39,655 nucleotides of DNA from an uncultured Lachnospiraceae bacterium (GTDB taxonomy: Bacteria > Bacillota > Clostridia > Lachnospirales > Lachnospiraceae), in the NCBI GenBank assembly GCA_902780465.1, contig CACZFV010000003.1, positions 1 through 39,655 of the forward strand, in the 5' to 3' direction. Position numbers and translations under genes: made by a program. Under the pieces are notes generated by a model, which searched no databases, was not told where the DNA came from, and worked only from the letters and a program-made list of their open reading frames with translations. Of the stretch, positions 7,350-14,883 are shown piece after piece (the first letter of the stretch is position 1; every line of letters starts with the position of its first letter).

Positions 7350-8726
7350 TCAGAGGTCCACTGCGGGAATGCCGGCGAATCCCTTCTCCAGATCTTCGTC
7401 GGAGGGGATATAGTCCGTCATCTTTCCGTTGTTGAAGGACTCATATGCGGTCATATCAAAGTAACCGGTTCCGGTAAGTCCGAAGATAATGGTCTTCTCT
7501 TCCCCGGTCTCTTTGCACTTCAGCGCCTCGTCGATAGCTGCCCGGATCGCGTGGCTGGATTCCGGCGCCGGAAGGATGCCCTCAGTCCTCGCGAAAAGCT
7601 CCGCAGCCTGGAACACAGAAGTCTGCTCGACAGCCCTGGCTTCCATGAAGCCATCGTGGTACAGCTGGCTCAGCACCGGACTCATGCCGTGATAGCGCAG
7701 TCCTCCTGCGTGGTTTGCGGAGGGGATAAACCCGTGGCCCAGCGTATACATTTTTGCCATGGGGCAGACCTTTCCGGTGTCGCAGAAGTCATAGACAAAT
7801 TTCCCGCGGGTAAAGCTCGGGCAGGACGCCGGTTCCACCGCAATGATCCTGTAGTCAGCTTCACCGCGCAGTTTTTCACCCATAAACGGTGCGATCAGTC
7901 CTCCGAGATTGGAACCGCCGCCTGCACAGCCAATGATGATATCCGGCCGGATCCCGTATTTATCGCACGCCTTCTTCGTCTCAAGACCGATGATGGACTG
8001 GTGCAGCAGGACCTGGTTCAGGACGCTTCCCAGTTCATAGCGGTAGCCCTGGGAAGTGACCGCAGCTTCCACCGCCTCGGAGATCGCGCAGCCCAGGGAC
8101 CCTGTGGTGCCCGGGAATTCTTCGTTGATCCTCCGGCCCACCTCGGTATCCATGGAGGGCGACGGAGTCACATTGGCGCCGTAAGTCCGCATGACCTCGC
8201 GGCGGAACGGTTTCTGCTCATAGGACACCTTCACCATGTAGACCTTGCAGTCCAGTCCGAAGAACGCGCAGGCCATGGAAAGCGCAGTGCCCCACTGGCC
8301 GGCACCAGTCTCGGTGGTGACACCCTTCAGCCCCTGTTCTTTTGCGTAATAGGCCTGGGCAATAGCGGAATTCAGCTTGTGGCTGCCGGAAGTGTTGCTT
8401 CCCTCGAATTTGTAAAAGATCTTTGCCGGGGTATCCAGCGCCTTCTCCAGGAATTCAGCGTGAGTCAGGGGTGAAGGACGGTACATTTTATAGAAATCCT
8501 GGACAGCTTTCGGGATCTCGATCCAGGCGTCCGTATCATTCAGCTCCTGTCTGATCAGCTCGTCGCAGAAGATCGGCTGCATTTCTTCAAAGGCCAGCGG
8601 TTTAAGTGTTCCCGGATTCAAAAGCGGTGCAGGCTTGTTCTTCATGTCCGCACGGACGTTGTACCAGCTGGTCGGGATCTCGTTTTCTTCAAGGTAGATC
8701 TTATAGGGACCATTGTAAGCGCTCAT
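7350..8726 (-). CDS. trpB: TrpB2-type tryptophan synthase beta-like enzyme
   Basis: A PLP enzyme of 458 residues, longer than the ~400 of the classical TrpB and typical of the TrpB2 (TrpB-like) group. It makes tryptophan from indole (or a related precursor) and serine. The PLP lysine is in GSHKLNSA (K117), the substrate loop is ETGAGQWGTAL, the phosphate cup is GCAGGGSN, and the C-terminal FGLTGTGYFDM is diagnostic. The start is an ATG with GGAGGAA upstream. No trpA or other trp genes are nearby, consistent with an indole-salvage role. Control is by the Trp T-box immediately upstream, so it should be induced when tRNA-Trp is uncharged. Confidence 0.93.
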   Translation of the reverse strand: MSAYNGPYKIYLEENEIPTSWYNVRADMKNKPAPLLNPGTLKPLAFEEMQPIFCDELIRQELNDTDAWIEIPKAVQDFYKMYRPSPLTHAEFLEKALDTPAKIFYKFEGSNTSGSHKLNSAIAQAYYAKEQGLKGVTTETGAGQWGTALSMACAFFGLDCKVYMVKVSYEQKPFRREVMRTYGANVTPSPSMDTEVGRRINEEFPGTTGSLGCAISEAVEAAVTSQGYRYELGSVLNQVLLHQSIIGLETKKACDKYGIRPDIIIGCAGGGSNLGGLIAPFMGEKLRGEADYRIIAVEPASCPSFTRGKFVYDFCDTGKVCPMAKMYTLGHGFIPSANHAGGLRYHGMSPVLSQLYHDGFMEARAVEQTSVFQAAELFARTEGILPAPESSHAIRAAIDEALKCKETGEEKTIIFGLTGTGYFDMTAYESFNNGKMTDYIPSDEDLEKGFAGIPAVDL

Positions 8727-8773
8727 ATTTCTTCCTCCTTTTCCGGCGGGACAGATATTTTTTCATGAAACTG

Positions 8774-8986
8774 AAAAAAGGCCCTGTCCCATGAACAGTT
8801 TCCATGGGACAAGAGCCTTACGAAGTCTCCTGCGGTGCCACCCATATTGACGCAGAACGCGCCCACTCTTGTACTGCATTTCAAAATCTCAAAGGGTCCA
8901 TTCACACCGTGCTGCTTGCCGCATTCTCACTTTCTGCGGCTCCCTGTAAAACAGTTGACCGTGCTACTCTTCCCTTCTCATCGATT
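8774..8986 (-). ncRNA. T-box leader (tRNA-Trp) of trpB
   Basis: Read on the minus strand, Stem I contains the GTGAGAA motif. The specifier loop carries GAATGGACC with UGG (Trp) at 8898-8900. The T-box sequence GGGTGGCACCGC lies at about 8832-8843. Its UGGC bulge (8837-8840) would pair with a tRNA 3' end GCCA, fitting the G discriminator of tRNA-Trp. A terminator hairpin (CTTGTCCCATG...CATGGGACAGG) followed by six T residues lies at ~8774-8818. Uncharged tRNA-Trp should favour the antiterminator and trpB expression. Confidence 0.93.
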
Positions 8987-8992
8987 TAGGGC

Positions 8993-9021
8993 AGTTTAGC
9001 ACAGTGATCTAGTAGTGTCAA
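8993..9021 (-). promoter_or_regulatory. Sigma-A promoter of the trpB T-box transcript
   Basis: TTGACA (9016-9021), a 17-nt spacer and TAAACT (8993-8998) place the transcription start just upstream of Stem I of the T-box. Confidence 0.8.
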
Positions 9022-9033
9022 GAAGGAAAAAAC

Positions 9034-9384
9034 TCACACTGTGAGGAAAACGTTCATCACGGAACCCGTTACCGCGTCAACAGTGTATTTATAATTTCCC
9101 TCAGAAGTACTGAAGCGGACAACATAGACCGGCTCACCTTGAGCATAGCAGAAATCCGTGGAAAGGTTATGTACGTTTTTCGCGCTTCTGCCCGCCCGGT
9201 TCAGCACGTTCATCTCTGCGACGCTCCCGCTGACCAGAACTCTTTCACCGTTCGGGGTCACATTCTCGGAAAGAATGCAGTTGCTGGGTGCCGGAACCGC
9301 CGCCATCACGGGAACCGCTGCCGCAGTTGAAAAAACAGTGCATGCTGCCATTGCAAACATCATTGCTTTCAGCTTCTTCATCAT
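9034..9384 (-). CDS. Small secreted PepSY-like protein
   Basis: This 116-residue protein begins with two adjacent ATG codons (9384 and 9381) behind an AAGGGGG-like site. A signal peptide covers about residues 1-28 (cleavage near VPVMA), so it is exported. The C-terminal ~35 residues, with EPVYVVRFSTSEGNYKYTVDA and TGSV, look like a PepSY-type strand-turn-strand: charged, then YxYxVDAxTG. PepSY domains are thought to inhibit or modulate extracytoplasmic proteases, but no protease is adjacent. A short 5-bp hairpin (9033-9045) followed by six T residues overlaps the stop codon and is a weak candidate terminator. Confidence 0.7.
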   Translation of the reverse strand: MMKKLKAMMFAMAACTVFSTAAAVPVMAAVPAPSNCILSENVTPNGERVLVSGSVAEMNVLNRAGRSAKNVHNLSTDFCYAQGEPVYVVRFSTSEGNYKYTVDAVTGSVMNVFLTV

Positions 9385-9541
9385 TTTTTTATCCCCCTTC
9401 CGGCGCCCGGCCGGTCTGTTTTTGTTTTATGTGCAAAGTATAACAGATCACGAAGCACACAAATGTCACATGGGGCCCGGATTAGTGTATACTGTGTTGT
9501 AAGGACAGTTTCATTCACTTTTAAGGAGGTCATGCACAGAT

Positions 9542-9925
9542 ATGGAATTTCATCCTCTCAAATCCATGCGGGAACTCCCCGTCATCCGTTCCCGGGAGTC
9601 CTACCAGTATGCGAGTCAGAAGTTTGAAAGCATCGTCAACGAGATCCGTGAATTCGAAAACGGTCTTGATGACGATCACGAAGTCGGCCTCCAGCTCGCC
9701 TCCTTCGGTTCGTCACTGACCATGATCGTCACGGACATCGGCTACCAGGACCCGGACCTCATGTATTTCTGGGGAACAGTCAACGGCCGTCCTGCGGAAC
9801 TGATCCAGCACATGAACCAGCTGAATTTTCTGATCATCGCCGTGGACAAGGAAGAGCCGGAACAGCCTGCCCGCCGCATCGGTTTTGTTCTGGCGGAAGA
9901 AGCACGTGAAAAAGCCGAAAAATAA
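9542..9925 (+). CDS. Conserved small cytosolic protein, family not recognised
   Basis: The 127-residue product is preceded by a strong AAGGAGG (9522-9528), giving the ATG at 9542. It has no signal peptide or membrane segment. The sequence is acidic and mixed alpha/beta. An N-terminal helix contains YQYASQKFESIVNEIREF, a central strand pair has VGLQLASFGSSLTMIVTDIGY, then DLMYFWGTVNG and a hydrophobic strand LNFLIIAVDKEEP. I cannot name a function. It lies divergent from the PepSY-like gene and just upstream of the HU promoter, and is likely transcribed alone. A possible -10 TATACT sits at 9488-9493. Confidence 0.8.
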   Translation: MEFHPLKSMRELPVIRSRESYQYASQKFESIVNEIREFENGLDDDHEVGLQLASFGSSLTMIVTDIGYQDPDLMYFWGTVNGRPAELIQHMNQLNFLIIAVDKEEPEQPARRIGFVLAEEAREKAEK

Positions 9926-9959
9926 GTGTTTTCTTTCTGTTCATTTCCTGTGGAACTGC

Positions 9960-9988
9960 TTTTAAAATCAATTTCCCTGTGCTATAAT
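9960..9988 (+). promoter_or_regulatory. Extended -10 promoter of the HU gene
   Basis: TGCTATAAT (TATAAT at 9983-9988) is an extended -10 element. The -35 region 17 nt upstream (9960-9965) is poor, as is common with extended -10 promoters. Confidence 0.65.
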
Positions 9989-10065
9989 GTCCCAGCGTGC
10001 GCTTTTAAGGAATTCTTTTGCCGCACGCCGCTACTTTAATCAGGAAACGAATAAGGAGATGCAAA

Positions 10066-10341
10066 ATGAATAAAACAGAATTGACCGCTGCGATTGCAGA
10101 AAAAGCAGGAATGACAAAGAAGGATGCCGCTGCCGCTCTGGAAGCGTTCACGGCAGTTGTCACAGAAGAAGTCGCTAATGGCGGCAAGGTCCAGCTTGTG
10201 GGCTTCGGCACCTTTGAGCGCACGGAAAGAGCTGCTCACACCGGCAAGAATCCCCGTACCGGCGAGATCCTCGAAGTTCCGGCTTCCAGAGCTGTGAAGT
10301 TCAAGGTCGGCGCGGAATTCAAGAAGAAAGTCAACGCCTGA
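10066..10341 (+). CDS. hup: HU family DNA-binding protein
   Basis: HU is a nucleoid-associated histone-like dimer that bends DNA. The ATG at 10066 is chosen because AAGGAG lies at 10053-10058 and the family N-terminus MNKTELTAAIAEKAG starts there; the longer ORF adds only leader sequence. The 91 residues are the standard length. They show KKDAAAALEAF, the beta-arm VQLVGFGTFE, the DNA-contact tip RTGKNPRTGEILEVPA, and the C-terminal VKFKVGAEFKKKVN. It is monocistronic, between an extended -10 promoter and a strong terminator. Confidence 0.97.
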   Translation: MNKTELTAAIAEKAGMTKKDAAAALEAFTAVVTEEVANGGKVQLVGFGTFERTERAAHTGKNPRTGEILEVPASRAVKFKVGAEFKKKVNA

Positions 10342-10368
10342 ATCCTTTCATTCTGAATAAAGCAAATA

Positions 10369-10420
10369 AGAAGCCTGTGCCGCGGTGACATTCACCACAG
10401 CACAGGCTTCTCCCGTTTTT
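10369..10420. terminator. Bidirectional terminator between HU and the phosphoesterase gene
   Basis: AGAAGCCTGTGC (10369-10380) pairs perfectly with GCACAGGCTTCT (10400-10411), with a weaker inner GGTGA/TCACC pairing. GTTTTT follows at 10415-10420 for the plus strand and a T-rich stretch lies on the minus side. One arm is made of the last six codons of the convergent phosphoesterase gene. Confidence 0.85.
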
Positions 10421-10895
10421 CGACCGTGACAGTCTCCCCGTCGATCGTCAGAACCATGTAGGTAAAGGTATAAGTTATGACATTTCCCGCCATTGCGCCG
10501 GGATTCAGATACATCACCCCGTCCACTGACTCTTCGAAATAACTGTGACTGTGGCCGAATACCACGATATCCGCCCCGAGATTCCGGGTCAGAGCCATGA
10601 ATTTTCTCGGAACACCGTGCCGCACGCCCATGGTGTGGCCATGTGTCATATAAAAGCGCTTTCCCTCATAGGTGAATTCTCTCTTCTCCGGCAGATCCGG
10701 ATGACGAAGCCTGTCATTGTTTCCCTGCACGATGGCACAGGCAGTGACTCCTGTCACCTGGTCGATCTTCCATCGCTCCAGCCCCAGGTCTCCTGCGATC
10801 AGCACCAGGTCCAGCGGTGCCTCTGCCTCAAAGGCGGCCTGGAAATTCTCAAGTGCACCATGGATGTCAGAACAGATCATAATTATCCTGCTCAT
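10392..10895 (-). CDS. YfcE-type metallophosphoesterase
   Basis: A 167-residue calcineurin-like phosphoesterase with the complete dinuclear-metal motif set: ICSDIHG (D-x-H near residue 10), IAGDLG, VQGNNDR, MTHGHTMG and VFGHSHS. The family (YfcE/MJ0936) hydrolyses phosphodiesters with two metal ions in the cytosol; the physiological substrate is unknown. The start at 10895 is certain: AAGGAGG lies directly upstream, and the ATG overlaps the stop codon of the preceding gene by 4 nt (ATGA). It is therefore translationally coupled to the activator-like gene. Its last codons form one arm of the terminator shared with HU. Confidence 0.92.
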   Translation of the reverse strand: MSRIIMICSDIHGALENFQAAFEAEAPLDLVLIAGDLGLERWKIDQVTGVTACAIVQGNNDRLRHPDLPEKREFTYEGKRFYMTHGHTMGVRHGVPRKFMALTRNLGADIVVFGHSHSYFEESVDGVMYLNPGAMAGNVITYTFTYMVLTIDGETVTVEKREKPVLW

Positions 10896-12220
10896 TGGTC
10901 CTCCTTTTCCCTTCTGCTTTTCTTCCCCCACGATCCTGGTGACAGAGGACTCAGCGCCATCATGACCCTGGAATCCAGCATGGCTTTCGATCCGTGGATA
11001 TCGTACTCTATGGAAGTGATCCGGGCCTCCGGATAGCGTTTTTTCAGGTTCTTTATTATGCCCCGGCTCCCCACATGGCTGACGAGACAGGTAAATGGAT
11101 GACACAGAAGTACGTTCCGGTATCCACTCTCAATGTAGTCGCATGCTTCCGCCGCAGTGAGCCACCCGTCGCCGATATTGTAATCCGTGCTCAGCACGGA
11201 CGCCGCATACCGCTCCATCCTGGAAAACTCAGAATCACATAAAAAACCTGCCCGCCTCATCTCATCGCAGAGTTCCTGCTGTGCATGCTCCATATATTTC
11301 TGCAGCGCATGGCAGAAAAGCGCATACCGCAGGCGGATGGTTCCTCCGTTCCGGCGGACCTTCCTCTCTGTGTAGACAACATAGATCAGATAATTCAGGA
11401 AGCCTCCGATCCTGTATTCCACGTTCTGCTCCCGCAGGACTTTCTCCAGATCCCGGTTTCCGGAGGGCGCGCATTTGCTGTAGATCTCACCTGTGATGCC
11501 GACCCTGACACGGGCCTCCGCATCACCCGCCGGCTCATTCTTCTGCTGGATCTTTCTGTAATCTTCAATGATCTGCCGGTAGATCTTTTTCCGGAAAAAA
11601 AGATTTTTTCCGCGGGAGATCCTTTCCGAAAGGATACGGATCCACTTCCTGTACAGCCGGTCCGTGCTTCCCTTTTCCCTCTCCCCGGGCCGCAGCTGGA
11701 GAGTCAGCTGCATCAGGAGGTCGCTGTACAGCACAGAGACAAATCCGGCCGCAAGGAGCCGCGGCCCGAGCCGGAACCCGCTGTGCTGTTCTTTTGCGTG
11801 GGGGTTCAGACTGATCACGGGGATCTCCGGATACCCTGCGCGCCTGAGACTGTTGATCAGGGCATAATACAGATTGCCGGCTTTGCAGATCCCTCCGCTC
11901 TGGGGTTCCAGAAAAGCGATGCGCAGTCCCCTTCCGCCGTCATTCCCCGCGGGACAGCCTCTCCCGTGCTTCCGGTCCAGTTCTTTTACCAGCGCCAGCG
12001 CGTTTCCTATGATGTGGATACCCGGAGAACAGTAATCCTGACTGACAGTGGAGTATGCCTCTTTCGGATAGGCTGCGGCGTAAGGGACGATCTTCAGGCG
12101 GTAGCCCGCAAAACGGAATGCCGCGCGGAACAGCTGCCCGTGGTAAGGCAGCATATCAGGCATATAGATCGTATGCGTCCGCCGCATGGCTTTTGTGAAT
12201 TCAGCCCTGTTTCCCGGCAT
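10892..12220 (-). CDS. 2-Hydroxyacyl-CoA dehydratase activator-like (HgdB/DUF2229-type) protein
   Basis: The 442-residue product matches the C-terminal half of the large CoA-enzyme activase proteins, not the ASKHA ATPase half. Visible features are the opening IYMPDMLPYHGQLFRAAFRF, a Cys in SQDYCSPGI, the EPQSGGICKAGNLYYALI motif (GGxC in family members), and the C-terminal block GDGWLTAAEACDYIESG with HPFTCLVSHV. The cysteines may ligate an iron-sulfur cluster, as in the dehydratase D-components. I start it at 12220, where GGAGGAGACAGGAG precedes the ATG; the longer frame runs back through the terminator into glgP. It is the first gene of a two-gene unit with the phosphoesterase. The reaction is unknown. 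Confidence 0.75.
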   Translation of the reverse strand: MPGNRAEFTKAMRRTHTIYMPDMLPYHGQLFRAAFRFAGYRLKIVPYAAAYPKEAYSTVSQDYCSPGIHIIGNALALVKELDRKHGRGCPAGNDGGRGLRIAFLEPQSGGICKAGNLYYALINSLRRAGYPEIPVISLNPHAKEQHSGFRLGPRLLAAGFVSVLYSDLLMQLTLQLRPGEREKGSTDRLYRKWIRILSERISRGKNLFFRKKIYRQIIEDYRKIQQKNEPAGDAEARVRVGITGEIYSKCAPSGNRDLEKVLREQNVEYRIGGFLNYLIYVVYTERKVRRNGGTIRLRYALFCHALQKYMEHAQQELCDEMRRAGFLCDSEFSRMERYAASVLSTDYNIGDGWLTAAEACDYIESGYRNVLLCHPFTCLVSHVGSRGIIKNLKKRYPEARITSIEYDIHGSKAMLDSRVMMALSPLSPGSWGKKSRREKEDQ

Positions 12221-12284
12221 CTCCTGTCTCCTCCCCCCCCGGCTCTGTGCCGGCTTTCTCCCGGTAAAAACAGCATACCATAAA

Positions 12285-12315
12285 AACAGCGCCCGGACAT
12301 CCGCCGGGCGCTGTT
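12285..12315 (-). terminator. Terminator downstream of glgP
   Basis: A 12-bp stem, AACAGCGCCCGG with CCGGGCGCTGTT, is flanked by T/A runs on both sides, so on the minus strand GCTGTTTTTA ends the ileS-glgP transcript. It separates glgP from the activator-like gene, which must have its own promoter or depend on readthrough. Confidence 0.88.
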
Positions 12316-12360
12316 TTATTTGAATCTCTTTGCTGTTAAAACTCTTTGCTGTTCCGCTGA

Positions 12361-14880
12361 TCACTTGTCCACATTGATCATGACTTTCTTCAGGTGCCAG
12401 ATATCCCTGACATAATCCTCGATCGTTCTGTCGGAAGAGAACTTGCCGGCATTTGCGGTGTTCAGCATGCACATCTTTGCCCAGCGGGCCTCATCTCTGT
12501 AGGCGCCGTCGATCCGCCAGAAAGCATCCAGATAGGAGCGCAGATCCTTCAGGATAAAGTAAGTGTCCGCGCGCTCGGAGCCGTTCTGGTTCAACAGACT
12601 GTTATAGATCTCACGGAAACGCTCAGGATCATCGGGAGAATAGAATCCGTTGATCAGCTGCATCAGCACCCTGCGGATATCCTGGTCATTGTTGAAGATC
12701 TCCATCGGGTTGTATCCGCCGTGATTCTCGTAGTTCATGACCTCATCCGCACTGAGACCGAAGATAAACGCGTTCTCCTCGCCGACTTCCTGCACGATCT
12801 CGATATTTGCACCGTCCATGGTTCCCAAGGTCGGTGCGCCGTTCAGCATGAACTTCATGTTGGAGGTGCCGGAAGCTTCCTTGGAAGCAGTGGAGATCTG
12901 CTCGGAAACATCCGCCGCCGCAAAGATGATCTCCGCGTTGCTGACGCAGTAGTCCTCGATGAAGACCACTTTGATCTTGCCGTGGATGGAGTAGTCGTTG
13001 TTGATGACCTCTGCCACGGAGTTGATCAGCTTGATCGTAAGCTTCGCTCTGCGGTAGCCCGCCGCTGCCTTGGCGCCGAAGATAAAGGTCCGCGGAATCA
13101 TATCCATCTGCGGGTTGTCCTTCAGCTGGTTGTAAAGGAACATCACGTGAAGGATGTTCATCAGCTGGCGCTTGTACTCATGCAGACGCTTGACCTGGAC
13201 GTCGAAGATAGATCTGGGATTCACCGTGATCCCGTTATGCTGTTTGATGTACTCAGCAAGGCGCAGCTTGTTCTGATACTTGATGTTCATGAACTCGTGC
13301 TGGCACTTCGGATCGTCCGCATAGATCTCCAGTTTCTTGATCGTCGGGAGATCCGTGATCCACTCACTGCCGATCTTGGAGGTGACCCAGTCAGCCAGGA
13401 GCGGGTTGCCGTGCAGCAGGAAACGGCGCTGCGTAATGCCGTTGGTCTTGTTGTTGAACTTGTAAGGATACATGTCGAAGAAATCCTTCAGCGTCTGCTT
13501 CTTCAGGATCTCCGTGTGGATCGCCGCCACGCCGTTGATGGAGAACGCAGCGCAGCACGCCATGTAGGCCATGTGCACCTGGCCATCATGGATAATGGCC
13601 ATGCGGTTCGCTTTCTGGGTATCTCCAGGGAAGGCCTTCTGAATGTCCAGAAGGAAGCGGCGGTTGATCTCTTCCACGATCTGATACACACGGGGAAGCA
13701 GACGGGAGAACAGCTCGATAGGCCATTTCTCCAGAGCCTCGCTCATTATGGTGTGGTTCGTGTAAGCGCAGCAGTGGGTGACGATATCCCATGCCTGATC
13801 CCATTCCAGTCTCTCATCATCCAGAAGGATACGCATCAGCTCCGGCACCGCAACAGTCGGATGGGTGTCGTTCATCTGGAACACTGCGTATTTCGGCAGC
13901 TCACGGATATCGCTGTGACGCTTGTGGAACTTCTTGATGGCAGTCTGCAGCGTCGCGGAGATAAAGAAATACTGCTGCTTCAGACGCAGTTCCTTTCCGG
14001 AGTAGTGGTTGTCGTTCGGATACAGGACTTCAGAGATGGTGCGCGCGAGGTTCTGCTCCTCCACTGCCTTGCGGTAGTCGCCCTTGTCAAAGGAATCCAG
14101 GGAGAAGGTGCTCATGGCTTCCGCGTCCCAGATCCTCAGTGTGTTGACCATGTTGTTGCCGTAGCCTACGACAGGAAGATCATAGGGAATGGCACGCACG
14201 GAGGAATAGCCCTCCTGATAGAAATGGGGCCTGCCGTTCTCCACTCTGGTGGAGACATAACCGCCGAACTTCACTTCGCAGGTGTACTCTTCTCTCTTGA
14301 TCTCGAAAGGATAGCCGTCCTTCAGCCAGTCGTCCGGGATCTCGACCTGGTAGCCGTTTTCGATCTTCTGGCGGAACATGCCGTAATGGTAGCGGATGCC
14401 GCAGCCATAGGCCGGATAGTTCAGCGTGGAGAGAGAATCCAGGAAACATGCCGCAAGACGGCCCAGACCGCCGTTGCCGAGAGCGGGATCGCGCTCTTCG
14501 TCCTCGATGTTCACAAGATCATACCCCAGCTCGGCGAGAGCTTCTTTGACGATCTTCTGCTGTCCCAGAGCCTGGATGGTATTGCCCAGGGTGCGGCCCA
14601 CCAGGAATTCCATGGACATGTAGTAGAGCTTTTTGACCTGCTGCTCGTCATAGGTCCTGTGGGTGATGATCCAGTCATTGATCACTGTATCCTTCACCGC
14701 CAGTGCCACCGCGTGGTACACCATGGCCGGCGTCGCTTCCTGGATGGTCTTTCTGTAGACCATCCGGATATAGGTTTCAATATCTGCCTTCAGCTTGTCC
14801 TTGGACAGCGCATTGACAGACGCGATCTGTGTCGGCACTGTATCGGATGCTGCCGCAGTTTTACTTTTTGTTTTTGTCAT
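12361..14880 (-). CDS. glgP: Glycogen/alpha-glucan phosphorylase
   Basis: GlgP releases glucose-1-phosphate from alpha-1,4-glucans using PLP. The 839 residues are the usual length. Motifs include MSMEFLVGRTLGN, ALGNGGLGRLAACFLDSLSTL, GYGIRYHYGMF (here GCGIRYHYGMF), NDTHPT, TNGITQRRFL, RLHEYKRQLMN, FGAKAAAGY, and the PLP-lysine segment EASGTSNMKFMLNGAPTLGTMDGANIE. The start ATG at 14880 has AAAGGA upstream, inside the end of ileS. Only 3 nt separate the ileS stop from this ATG, so the gene is almost certainly co-transcribed with, and may be translationally coupled to, ileS. No other glycogen genes are in the window. Confidence 0.97.
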   Translation of the reverse strand: MTKTKSKTAAASDTVPTQIASVNALSKDKLKADIETYIRMVYRKTIQEATPAMVYHAVALAVKDTVINDWIITHRTYDEQQVKKLYYMSMEFLVGRTLGNTIQALGQQKIVKEALAELGYDLVNIEDEERDPALGNGGLGRLAACFLDSLSTLNYPAYGCGIRYHYGMFRQKIENGYQVEIPDDWLKDGYPFEIKREEYTCEVKFGGYVSTRVENGRPHFYQEGYSSVRAIPYDLPVVGYGNNMVNTLRIWDAEAMSTFSLDSFDKGDYRKAVEEQNLARTISEVLYPNDNHYSGKELRLKQQYFFISATLQTAIKKFHKRHSDIRELPKYAVFQMNDTHPTVAVPELMRILLDDERLEWDQAWDIVTHCCAYTNHTIMSEALEKWPIELFSRLLPRVYQIVEEINRRFLLDIQKAFPGDTQKANRMAIIHDGQVHMAYMACCAAFSINGVAAIHTEILKKQTLKDFFDMYPYKFNNKTNGITQRRFLLHGNPLLADWVTSKIGSEWITDLPTIKKLEIYADDPKCQHEFMNIKYQNKLRLAEYIKQHNGITVNPRSIFDVQVKRLHEYKRQLMNILHVMFLYNQLKDNPQMDMIPRTFIFGAKAAAGYRRAKLTIKLINSVAEVINNDYSIHGKIKVVFIEDYCVSNAEIIFAAADVSEQISTASKEASGTSNMKFMLNGAPTLGTMDGANIEIVQEVGEENAFIFGLSADEVMNYENHGGYNPMEIFNNDQDIRRVLMQLINGFYSPDDPERFREIYNSLLNQNGSERADTYFILKDLRSYLDAFWRIDGAYRDEARWAKMCMLNTANAGKFSSDRTIEDYVRDIWHLKKVMINVDK

Positions 14881-14883
14881 AAA

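Noticed and set aside
11285..12283. 332-codon plus-strand frame opposite the activator-like gene
   Set aside because: The minus-strand product carries recognisable family motifs and a ribosome binding site; this frame has neither.
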